Below, one piece after another: positions 23,131 to 30,182 of a DNA stretch of 31,389 bases. How positions within the stretch are numbered: the first letter of the stretch is position 1; every line of letters begins with the position of its first letter. Under the pieces are notes generated by a model that saw nothing but the letters and a program-made list of their open reading frames with translations, was not told where the DNA came from and did no database searches. Source of the stretch: Bacillota bacterium (GTDB lineage: Bacteria; Bacillota; Clostridia; Christensenellales; Aristaeellaceae); assembly GCA_023416585.1 (NCBI GenBank), contig JAEZHM010000114.1, positions 1 through 31,389 on the forward strand, written 5' to 3'. Position numbers and translations under genes: made by a program.

Positions 23131-24651
23131 ATGGACTGGATGGCCCTAAAAAGCGGCAGTGACGTGCGCGGCGCAGCCTTGGGCGAGAATGCGGTATTGA
23201 CTTCAAACGTGGCTCAGCTGCTCGGCGTGGCCTTTGTGCACATGCTCTGTGATCATACAGGCAAAGCGGCGGAGTCACTTACCGTTTCCATTGGCCGGGA
23301 TTCCCGCATTTCCGGGCCGGAGCTCCTGTTATCTGCCGCGAAAGGCATGGCGCAGGCAGGTGCCAAGGTGCTTGATTTCGGGCTGTGCACAACACCCGCC
23401 ATGTACATGAGCATCATCACCGAGGGATTCAAGGCAGATGGGGCAGTTATGGTCACCGCCAGCCATCACCCATACAACTTGAACGGCTTGAAGTTTTTTG
23501 AGGATAAGGGCGGGCTCTCGGGGGATGAGATCATAAAGCTTTTACAGGATGCTTCTACACTTTCCCTAGAAAGTCTTAAAGGTGACGGCATTATCGTGCA
23601 AAAGCCTTTTTTGCCTGCCTATCAAAAGCAATTGTCAGACCGCATCAAAAAGGGATTGGGCACAAACGGGATGCGGCCTCTTCTGGGCCTGCATGTGGCA
23701 GTGGACGCAGGCAACGGCGCCGGCGGTTTTTACGCAGGTATGCTGCAAGACTTAGGCGCCTGGGTGGACGGCAGCCAGTTTTTGGAGCCTGACGGCATGT
23801 TCCCCAATCATGTACCCAATCCTGAAAATGAAGACGCCATGGCCTCCATTTCTGCCGCCGTCAAACGGGTCAAGGCAGATCTGGGAGTAATCTTTGACGC
23901 TGACTGCGACAGGGCCGCCATTGTGGATGACACGGGGCGGGAAATCAACCGCAACCGGTTGATTGCATTGATATCCGCCATACTGCTCAGCGAAAAGCCG
24001 AGACAGACCATTGTCACCGATTCGGTCACATCCTTGGGTTTGGCGGAGTTTATCACGGAATGGGGCGGCACTCACTACCGCTACAAGCGAGGCTACCGCA
24101 ACGTGATAGACGAGGCTGTCCGCCTGAACGCAAATGGCATCGACTGCCCCCTGGCCATTGAGACAAGCGGCCATGCCGCCTTTCGGGAAAACCATTTTCT
24201 CGACGACGGCATGTACCTGGTAACCCTTCTCATCGTGGAGGCCATGAAGCGCAAACAGGAGGGGAAAACGCTTGGCAGCCTGATTTCGGAGTTGCGTGAG
24301 CCGGTGGAGAGCACGGAAATCCGGCTGAAAATTACTGCCGCTGATTTCCGCTTAGCTGGCAAGGCAGTCATCCAACAGGTCCTTGATTATGCCACATCCA
24401 TGGATGATTGGCATATCGCTCCCGACAACCGGGAGGGCGTGCGCTTAAGCTTTAATCTGGATGGGGGCTTCCAAAACGGCTGGTTCCTTTTGCGCTTGTC
24501 CGTGCATGATCCTGTACTTCCCTTAAATGTGGAAAGCGATGTGCCGGGCGGCACAAAGTATATGCTGGAATCGCTGTGCAAAGCCATTGAGAGCGCGCCA
24601 GGCATTGATATTCAGCCCATCCGGGAAGAGCTGGATAAACTTCATGATTAA
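23131..24651 (+). CDS. Phosphomannomutase/phosphoglucomutase family enzyme
   Basis: A 506-aa alpha-D-phosphohexomutase that moves phosphate between C1 and C6 of a hexose via a phosphoserine. All four signatures are visible: the catalytic loop TASHHPYNLNG with Ser111, the metal-binding DADCDR with Asp256/258/260, the sugar-binding ETSGH region around 343, and the C-terminal phosphate-binding domain. ATG 23131 follows AAGGAGG (6 nt). It could act as phosphomannomutase, phosphoglucomutase or both; the sequence does not decide. The product would feed nucleotide-sugar synthesis, while the next gene is a pentose-phosphate enzyme. Confidence 0.92.
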   Translation: MDWMALKSGSDVRGAALGENAVLTSNVAQLLGVAFVHMLCDHTGKAAESLTVSIGRDSRISGPELLLSAAKGMAQAGAKVLDFGLCTTPAMYMSIITEGFKADGAVMVTASHHPYNLNGLKFFEDKGGLSGDEIIKLLQDASTLSLESLKGDGIIVQKPFLPAYQKQLSDRIKKGLGTNGMRPLLGLHVAVDAGNGAGGFYAGMLQDLGAWVDGSQFLEPDGMFPNHVPNPENEDAMASISAAVKRVKADLGVIFDADCDRAAIVDDTGREINRNRLIALISAILLSEKPRQTIVTDSVTSLGLAEFITEWGGTHYRYKRGYRNVIDEAVRLNANGIDCPLAIETSGHAAFRENHFLDDGMYLVTLLIVEAMKRKQEGKTLGSLISELREPVESTEIRLKITAADFRLAGKAVIQQVLDYATSMDDWHIAPDNREGVRLSFNLDGGFQNGWFLLRLSVHDPVLPLNVESDVPGGTKYMLESLCKAIESAPGIDIQPIREELDKLHD

Positions 24652-24672
24652 AATACTGGAGGTTTTGCGAAA

Positions 24673-26646
24673 ATGAACATTGCGGAAAAAACAATCAATA
24701 CCATTCGCGTTCTGGCTGCTGATACTGTGCAAAAGGCCAACAGCGGTCATCCAGGCGCCCCTATGGGCATGGCTCCCATGGCGTATGCCGTATGGGCTGA
24801 GGCCATGCGACACAATCCTGCCAATCCTGCATGGAAGGACCGTGACCGTTTTGTCTTATCCGCCGGCCATGCCAGTGCACTTTTATACACTTTGCTTCAC
24901 GTGTTCGGTTATGGTCTTTCCATGGATGATTTGAAATCCTTCCGTCAATGGGGCAGCAAAACGCCCGGCCATCCCGAGTACGGCCACACCGCAGGCGTGG
25001 AAACAACCACTGGCCCCCTGGGCCAAGGCGTTGCCAATGCCGTGGGCTTTGCCATGGCTGAAACCATGCTGGCCGCTAAGTTCAACAAGCCCGGTTACAA
25101 CGTGGTGGATCATTACACGTATTGCTTTTGCGGTGACGGCTGTATGATGGAAGGCATCTCCGGTGAGGCTGCCTCCCTGGCAGGCACTATGATGCTTGGT
25201 AAGCTGATCCTTCTGTATGACGATAATGAAATTTCCATTGAGGGAAATACCGACATCGCCATGAAAGAAGATGTTGGCGCGCGCTTTGCAGCTTATGGCT
25301 GGCATGTTCAGCATGTTGCGGACGGCAACGATGTAAAGCAGATTTCCGCCGCCATATCCGCCGCCAAGGCGGATGAGCGCCCCTCCCTGATCGTGGTTCC
25401 CACCACCATCGGGTTCGGTTCCAGCAAGGCCGGCAAGGCCAGCGCCCATGGCGAGCCTTTGGGTGTAGACAACGTGCAGGCCGCCAAGGTAACCCTCGGC
25501 ATGCCGGAAGATTCCTTCTGTGTTCTGCCTGAAGTGTATGAGCATGCTGCGGAAATCGCAAAAAAAGGCGCTGCCGGGGAGGCTGCCTGGAACATGCTGT
25601 TCGCAGCGTACAAAGAAACTTATCCGGAATTGGCAGCGGAGTGGGATGTATGGTTCTCCGAAAAGCTTCCGGAAGGCACACTTGATGGAGACGACCTGTG
25701 GCAGTTCCCGGAGAAAATGGCCACCCGCAACACCTCTTCTGAAATGATCAACCGCCTGGCCCAAAGGATCCCAAACCTGGTGGGCGGTTCCGCCGACCTT
25801 GCCCCCTCCACCAAGACGCTCATCAAAAACGGCGGCGATTACAGCACTGAAAACAGAGCCGGCCGCAACCTTCACTTTGGCGTCCGGGAGCATGCCATGG
25901 CTGCCATCGCCAACGGCTTAGCAATTCATGGGGGGCTTAGGGTCTACTGCGCCACATTCTTCGTATTCAGCGATTATATGAAAAACGCCATGCGCCTTTC
26001 TGCTATCATGAGAGCTCCCGTTACCTACGTTCTGACCCACGATTCCATCGGCGTGGGTGAGGACGGGCCTACCCATCAGCCTATTGAGCATTTGGCCGGG
26101 CTACGTGCCATTCCCGATCTGCTTGTATTCCGCCCGGCGGATGGCCCCGAAACGGCTGCGGGCTGGATTACCGCTCTTACAAGCGGGCTGCCCACCTGCC
26201 TTGTTTTAACCAGGCAGGACCTGCCCCTGCAAAGTGGCAGCGGCCCCAAGGCATATAAAGGCGGCTATATCCTGTCTGACAGCAAAAAGCAGGCTCCAGA
26301 AGCAATCCTGATGGCCAGCGGCAGCGAAGTTGCTCCCATGATGGATGCTCAGAAACTATTGTGGGAGGAGAACATCGACGCAAGAGTCGTATCGATGCCC
26401 TGCATGGAGCTGTACGACCAACAGAGCGCGGAATATAAAGAAAGCGTCCTGCCTAAAAAAGTCCGAGCCCGTGTGGCCATGGAAGCCGGCACCTCCATGC
26501 CTTGGTACAAGTATATAGGGCTGGACGGAGCGGCGCTGTGCATCGACCATTACGGCGCTTCCGCCCCTGCCGGAAAGCTGTTTGAGGCATATGGCTTCAC
26601 GGCGCAGAAAGCTGCGGAGGCTGTAAAACAGTTGCTTGACAAATAA
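24673..26646 (+). CDS. tkt: Transketolase
   Basis: A full-length thiamine-diphosphate enzyme (657 aa; family about 660) of the non-oxidative pentose phosphate pathway, moving two-carbon ketol units between sugar phosphates. Motifs include SGHPGAPMGMAPMAY with His26, the TPP-binding GDG at 154-156 (CFCGDGCMMEGISGEAAS), the catalytic Glu406 in FGVREHAMAAIANG, and the pyrimidine-site FFVFSDYMKNAMRLSA. The THDSIGVGEDGPTHQPIEHL segment is also classic. ATG 24673 has TGGAGG upstream, and the gene follows pgm by 21 nt. It ends the operon at a strong bidirectional terminator. Confidence 0.97.
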   Translation: MNIAEKTINTIRVLAADTVQKANSGHPGAPMGMAPMAYAVWAEAMRHNPANPAWKDRDRFVLSAGHASALLYTLLHVFGYGLSMDDLKSFRQWGSKTPGHPEYGHTAGVETTTGPLGQGVANAVGFAMAETMLAAKFNKPGYNVVDHYTYCFCGDGCMMEGISGEAASLAGTMMLGKLILLYDDNEISIEGNTDIAMKEDVGARFAAYGWHVQHVADGNDVKQISAAISAAKADERPSLIVVPTTIGFGSSKAGKASAHGEPLGVDNVQAAKVTLGMPEDSFCVLPEVYEHAAEIAKKGAAGEAAWNMLFAAYKETYPELAAEWDVWFSEKLPEGTLDGDDLWQFPEKMATRNTSSEMINRLAQRIPNLVGGSADLAPSTKTLIKNGGDYSTENRAGRNLHFGVREHAMAAIANGLAIHGGLRVYCATFFVFSDYMKNAMRLSAIMRAPVTYVLTHDSIGVGEDGPTHQPIEHLAGLRAIPDLLVFRPADGPETAAGWITALTSGLPTCLVLTRQDLPLQSGSGPKAYKGGYILSDSKKQAPEAILMASGSEVAPMMDAQKLLWEENIDARVVSMPCMELYDQQSAEYKESVLPKKVRARVAMEAGTSMPWYKYIGLDGAALCIDHYGASAPAGKLFEAYGFTAQKAAEAVKQLLDK

Positions 26647-26654
26647 GAATATAC

Positions 26655-26709
26655 AAGCGAAAAAGCGCCCTGCAGGGAATCAAATCTCCTGCAGGGCGCT
26701 TTTTCGCTT
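26655..26709. terminator. Bidirectional terminator between tkt and coaBC
   Basis: A perfect 22-bp stem (26655-26676 with 26688-26709) and an 11-nt loop. The A5/T5 runs inside the arms give a U-run in both directions, so it stops tkt (plus) and coaBC (minus). The right arm ends 4 nt from the coaBC stop codon. Confidence 0.92.
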
Positions 26710-26713
26710 CAGC

Positions 26714-27913
26714 TTATCCTTTTAATTTCAGTACCATATCCAGTATGTCGTCCGCCAACTGCATCTTGCTTTGCAGCGGCCGTTCCATAGCGCCTTTTGC
26801 GGTAATCAAGGTGGCGATATTGGTATCCACGGTAAATCCCGCACCTGGCTTTGAAACATCATTGGCGACGATCATATCAGCGTTCTTCTTTTTCAGCTTG
26901 GCCTTGGCGTTTTCAATAAGATTTTCCGTTTCGGCAGCGAAACATACCAAAATCTGACCCAGCTTTTTGCGCTCCCCAACAGCAGCGGCAATGTCGGGAT
27001 TTTCCTCCATCGCAAGGATCAGCGCCTCTCCCCCGTGCTTTTTTAACTTTTGACCGCTGGGATTTGCGAAGCGGTAATCCGCAGGGGCTGCCGCCTGTAT
27101 GATGACATCGTATTCCTGGCAGCGCTCCATCATTGCTTCATACAATTCCCGCGTGGTTTCGATGTTTATGAGCTCGACTCCTTGAGGCGCGGAAAGATGC
27201 ACAGGACCGCTTACCAGTGTCACCCGGGCTCCGCGCTTGTGTGCCTGTTCGGAAATGGAATATCCCATTTTGCCGGAAGAATCATTCGTTAGATAGCGCA
27301 CAGGGTCCAGCCGCTCCCGGGTAGGCCCGGCGGTCACCAACACACGTAGATCCGCCAAATCCTGCTTTGTATGAAGGCAATTTTCGATTGCTTCCACAAT
27401 CTCCTGCGGCTCTGCCATACGGCCAACGCCGCTTGTGCCTTCCGCCAGAAAGCCAGTGCCGGGCCCAATGGTCATAACCCCGCGTTTTTTAAGCACCTGC
27501 ATGTTTTCCCTGGTAGCTTCCGCGTCCCACATGTTGGTGTTCATGGCTGGAGCCACAAGGATGGGGGCACAGGTGGCCAGTACTGTAGTGGAAAGCATGT
27601 CATCGGCAATGCCGTGGGCCATCTTCGCCAGCATGTTAGCCGTGGCGGGAGCGATACAAAAAAGGGACGCCCGTTTGGCCAGGGCGATGTGCTCCACCTC
27701 CCAGGTCTCCGGGCGTTCAAAAGTATCCGTCACCACGGGATGATTGGATATCGTTTCAAAGGTGAGCGGCGTAACAAACTCGCAGGCATTTTTCGTCATG
27801 ATGACGAAAACCTGCGCACCAAGCTTGCGCAGTCTGGAGGCTACTTCCACCGCCTTATAGGCGGCGATGCCGCCCGTTACACCAAGTACGATATCCTTTC
27901 CCTGCAGTGTCAT
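26714..27913 (-). CDS. coaBC: Bifunctional phosphopantothenoylcysteine decarboxylase / phosphopantothenate-cysteine ligase
   Basis: A 399-aa fusion enzyme for two steps of coenzyme A synthesis. The CoaC half (about 1-185) is the FMN decarboxylase, with GVTGGIAAYK, His75 in VEHIALAK and the APAMNTNMW motif (Asn125-equivalent at 125). The CoaB half (about 190-399) is the nucleotide-dependent ligase, with VTAGPTRERLDPVRYLTNDS, SGKMG and SGQKLKKHGG. At residue 158, where E. coli Dfp has the active-site Cys (ACGD...GRM), this protein has Glu (AEGTSGVGRM). ATG 27913 lies 3 nt after the rpoZ stop with GAGG 8 nt upstream. It is the last gene of the operon. Confidence 0.95.
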   Translation of the reverse strand: MTLQGKDIVLGVTGGIAAYKAVEVASRLRKLGAQVFVIMTKNACEFVTPLTFETISNHPVVTDTFERPETWEVEHIALAKRASLFCIAPATANMLAKMAHGIADDMLSTTVLATCAPILVAPAMNTNMWDAEATRENMQVLKKRGVMTIGPGTGFLAEGTSGVGRMAEPQEIVEAIENCLHTKQDLADLRVLVTAGPTRERLDPVRYLTNDSSGKMGYSISEQAHKRGARVTLVSGPVHLSAPQGVELINIETTRELYEAMMERCQEYDVIIQAAAPADYRFANPSGQKLKKHGGEALILAMEENPDIAAAVGERKKLGQILVCFAAETENLIENAKAKLKKKNADMIVANDVSKPGAGFTVDTNIATLITAKGAMERPLQSKMQLADDILDMVLKLKG

Positions 27914-27916
27914 TTG

Positions 27917-28129
27917 TCAATCCTCGGTTTCTGCGTTGCGGGCATAGGTAATCAAACCGCGGTTGATTTCCTCCACAGCCAGTTTCAGCGGCTTCATTTC
28001 TTTGCGGTCCAAAAGCGGCTGGCCTCCAGCCACCAACTGGCGGGCACGCTTGGCTGTTTCCACAACCAGCGTATAGCGGCAATCCACCTTTTCGCTCAGT
28101 TCCACAATGGTCGGTTCAACGATAGACAT
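27917..28129 (-). CDS. rpoZ: RNA polymerase omega subunit
   Basis: A 70-aa protein of normal omega length. It helps assemble and stabilise the beta' subunit. The segment CRYTLVVETAKRARQLVAGG and the following LKLAVEEINRGLITY carry the family signature (YxLVxxxAKRARQL, PxxxAxEEI). ATG 28129 has AGGAGG 7-8 nt upstream. It lies between gmk and coaBC, the usual Firmicutes position. Confidence 0.95.
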   Translation of the reverse strand: MSIVEPTIVELSEKVDCRYTLVVETAKRARQLVAGGQPLLDRKEMKPLKLAVEEINRGLITYARNAETED

Positions 28130-28150
28130 GGGTCATTCCTCCTACAACTT

Positions 28151-28756
28151 CTATTCTTCCGAAACGGTCGGAAAAAACCGGATTGTTCTTTGCTTTTCGG
28201 CAGTCACGATACTGTACATCTGTTCATAGGCCAGGTCCAGCTTATCGTTCACCACCGCATATTGATACCGGGAAATCTGCTCAATCTCTCCCCGTGCATT
28301 ACCCAAGCGACGCTTGATTTCCACAGGATCATCAGTATTCCTTGTATGGAGCCTTACCTCCAATGCCTTGTAGCTGGGCGGCAGAATGAAAACGGTCACG
28401 CAGTCCTTTTCCTTTTCCATCACCTTGCGGGCACCCTGCGGGTCGATATCCAGCAGTATATTTTCGCCGCGTTCCATGCTCTCATACACCTGGGATTTGA
28501 GTGTTCCATATCGGTGGCAGTGCACCACGGCGTATTCTAAAAAGGCATCTTCCGCCAATAGCTGGTCAAAGCGCTCATCGGAAATAAAGTGATAGTGAAC
28601 GCCTTCCGTCTCATTGCTGCGGCGCGCCCGCGTGGTGGCGCTGACGGAAAACCTGAAACTTGGGTCTTCCTTCAAAAGCCGTTGTGCCAGCGTACCCTTT
28701 CCAGTTCCCGAAGGTCCGGAAATCACCAGAAGCATGCCCTTTCTAAGTACCTGCAT
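28151..28756 (-). CDS. gmk: Guanylate kinase
   Basis: A 201-aa cytoplasmic kinase that phosphorylates GMP to GDP. P-loop SGPSGTGKGTLAQRLL lies near the N-terminus. It is followed by the GMP-binding FSVSATTRARRSNETEGVHY, then FISDERFDQLLAEDAFLEYA and the ILLDIDPQGARKV core. The ATG at 28756 (MQVLRKGMLLV) is chosen over an upstream in-frame start at 28804, as the longer form would run well into remA. GAGG lies about 9 nt before it. The gene starts 4 nt after the remA stop. Confidence 0.95.
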   Translation of the reverse strand: MQVLRKGMLLVISGPSGTGKGTLAQRLLKEDPSFRFSVSATTRARRSNETEGVHYHFISDERFDQLLAEDAFLEYAVVHCHRYGTLKSQVYESMERGENILLDIDPQGARKVMEKEKDCVTVFILPPSYKALEVRLHTRNTDDPVEIKRRLGNARGEIEQISRYQYAVVNDKLDLAYEQMYSIVTAEKQRTIRFFPTVSEE

Positions 28757-28760
28757 TCCC

Positions 28761-29036
28761 CTATTCCTCTCCTTCATCCTCGCCGGACGATGTTTCCCGC
28801 GCATTTAAGCGGTTGGCCACCGTTTCAGGCTGTACAGGGGAAAGCACCACATGGTCGCTGTCCATAACGATGACTGCCCTGGTCCGCCGGCCATAGGTAG
28901 CATCGATCAGCCTCCCGCTTTCCCTTGCATCCTGTACAAGGCGCTTGACCGGTGCGGATTCGGGGCTGATGATGGCAATCAACCTGGTGGCGGAAACCAT
29001 ATTGCCAAATCCGATATTAATCAGCTTAGACCCCAT
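28761..29036 (-). CDS. remA: RemA/DUF370 family regulatory protein
   Basis: A 91-aa protein of the RemA (extracellular matrix regulator) family. In Bacillus, RemA is a DNA-binding activator of biofilm and osmoprotection genes that forms a ring-shaped oligomer. Visible: LINIGFGNMVSATRLIAIIS, then APVKRLVQDARESGRLIDAT, and YGRRTRAVIVMDSDHVVLSP, all typical. The ATG at 29036 has AGAGGGA 5 nt upstream; a longer frame to 29069 would overlap yicC. The last 12 residues are acidic. The yicC-remA-gmk order is standard in Firmicutes. Confidence 0.93.
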   Translation of the reverse strand: MGSKLINIGFGNMVSATRLIAIISPESAPVKRLVQDARESGRLIDATYGRRTRAVIVMDSDHVVLSPVQPETVANRLNARETSSGEDEGEE

Positions 29037-29065
29037 TATATCCCTCTTTTCCGGCTTGGCGCCCG

Positions 29066-29938
29066 TCATTCAATATTTTGCACCTGTTCCCTAAGCTTTT
29101 CTATTTCGCATTTTGCAGCTACCACCCAGTTGGTGATTTCCACATCTGAGGCTTTGGAACCGATGGTATTGACTTCCCGGTTCAATTCCTGCACAAGAAA
29201 ATCCAGCTTTCGCCCCGCTTCACCGTCACCTTTTAGGCAGTTTCGCATTTGCTGAATATGGGAGGATAGGCGGATCAGTTCCTCATCAATGGCGCAGCGG
29301 TCAGCAAACAATGCGACTTCCTGGGCCAGGCGCTGAGGTTCCACTGGCGAAATCTCCAATTCCGCAAGGCGCGCTTCCAGCCGTTCCCTATAAGATTGTG
29401 CCACCTGCGGAGACTTTTTACTGATTCTCTCCGCAAGCAATTCAACCTGCAGCAGATGATACTCGAGGTCTTGGAGAAGCGCTTCCCCTTCCCTTTCCCG
29501 CATGGAAATCACATCTGTAAGAACCAGTTCCAGCGTCTTTTGCATGAGACTTGTGACCGCCTCGCGGTCCTCCTCCCGCTCGGTGACACGGAGCACATCC
29601 GGCAGGGCCATCAAATGGGATAAGGCAATATCGTTTGCGGCTTCCGTAACATTCTCCATGCGGCCAAGGGCATGCTTGTATGCGCAAAGCAACGGTTCGT
29701 CCACCAATACTTCACGTGCATCCTCCCGGTTATTCCGATAATTTACGAAAACGTCAGCATGGCCCCTTTTCAATGATTCCGACAACAGGGCGCGAATCGG
29801 CTCCTCCAGAAAGCTTAAATTTCTGGGCATACGAAAGCCGATATCCAAAAAGCGGTGATTCACCGTCTTGACTTCCACCGTCATCTCACGGCCATCCGCC
29901 TGAAACTGCCTGCGGCCGTACCCTGTCATGCTTCGCAT
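29066..29938 (-). CDS. yicC: YicC/YloC family endoribonuclease-like protein
   Basis: A 290-aa protein of the YicC family, members of which have been reported as endoribonucleases. The N-terminus reads MRSMTGYGRRQFQADGREM and continues into VEVKTVNHRFLDIGFRMP, the family hallmark. The C-terminal DUF1732 part has RLSSHIQQMRNCLKGDGEAG, then KLDFLVQELNREVNTIGSKA. ATG 29938 has GGAGGT 6-7 nt upstream. It is the first gene of the operon, with an extended -10 promoter close upstream. Confidence 0.94.
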   Translation of the reverse strand: MRSMTGYGRRQFQADGREMTVEVKTVNHRFLDIGFRMPRNLSFLEEPIRALLSESLKRGHADVFVNYRNNREDAREVLVDEPLLCAYKHALGRMENVTEAANDIALSHLMALPDVLRVTEREEDREAVTSLMQKTLELVLTDVISMREREGEALLQDLEYHLLQVELLAERISKKSPQVAQSYRERLEARLAELEISPVEPQRLAQEVALFADRCAIDEELIRLSSHIQQMRNCLKGDGEAGRKLDFLVQELNREVNTIGSKASDVEITNWVVAAKCEIEKLREQVQNIE

Positions 29939-29971
29939 CTGATGACCTCCGATGCCTTCTTCAAGTGATAT

Positions 29972-29977
29972 ATTATA
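29972..29977 (-). promoter_or_regulatory. Extended -10 promoter of the yicC-remA-gmk-rpoZ-coaBC operon
   Basis: On the minus strand TGGTATAAT gives a perfect -10 (29977-29972) with the TGn extension. The -35 region (TTTTCA) is weak. Start near 29965, leader about 27 nt. Confidence 0.65.
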
Positions 29978-30104
29978 CCACAGAGAAAAGTATCTGAAAA
30001 GGCATATATCGCGTTTTTCCGAAAATCATTTGATCAATCATTTGATTCCGGTTTGTTTATGGCACAAATGCGCGTAACCGTTCACGTTGACCCCCTTCCA
30101 AGGG

Positions 30105-30133
30105 AACACATGCCTTCTTGTCCGCATAATGTA
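30105..30133 (+). promoter_or_regulatory. Candidate sigma-K (late mother cell) promoter of the collagen-like gene
   Basis: CATAATGTA at 30125-30133 matches the sigma-K -10 consensus CATANNNTA exactly. An ACAC-type -35 lies at 30106-30109, 15-16 bp upstream, matching the loose sigma-K -35 (ACA/ACC). Expected start near 30140, leader about 43 nt. No sigma-A promoter of similar quality is present in the 243-nt gap after yicC. Confidence 0.55.
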
Positions 30134-30182
30134 AACATTGGATGGAGTTCATCCAAATTTCGCAGAAGAATGAGGATTGTGT

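Noticed and set aside
24883..25893. 336-codon minus-strand ORF inside transketolase
   Set aside because: Antisense to a fully conserved tkt, His/Gly-rich product typical of reverse-frame shadows.
27371..28540. 389-codon plus-strand ORF opposite coaBC, rpoZ and gmk
   Set aside because: It spans three well-recognised genes on the other strand and its product matches no known family; a shadow of codon bias.
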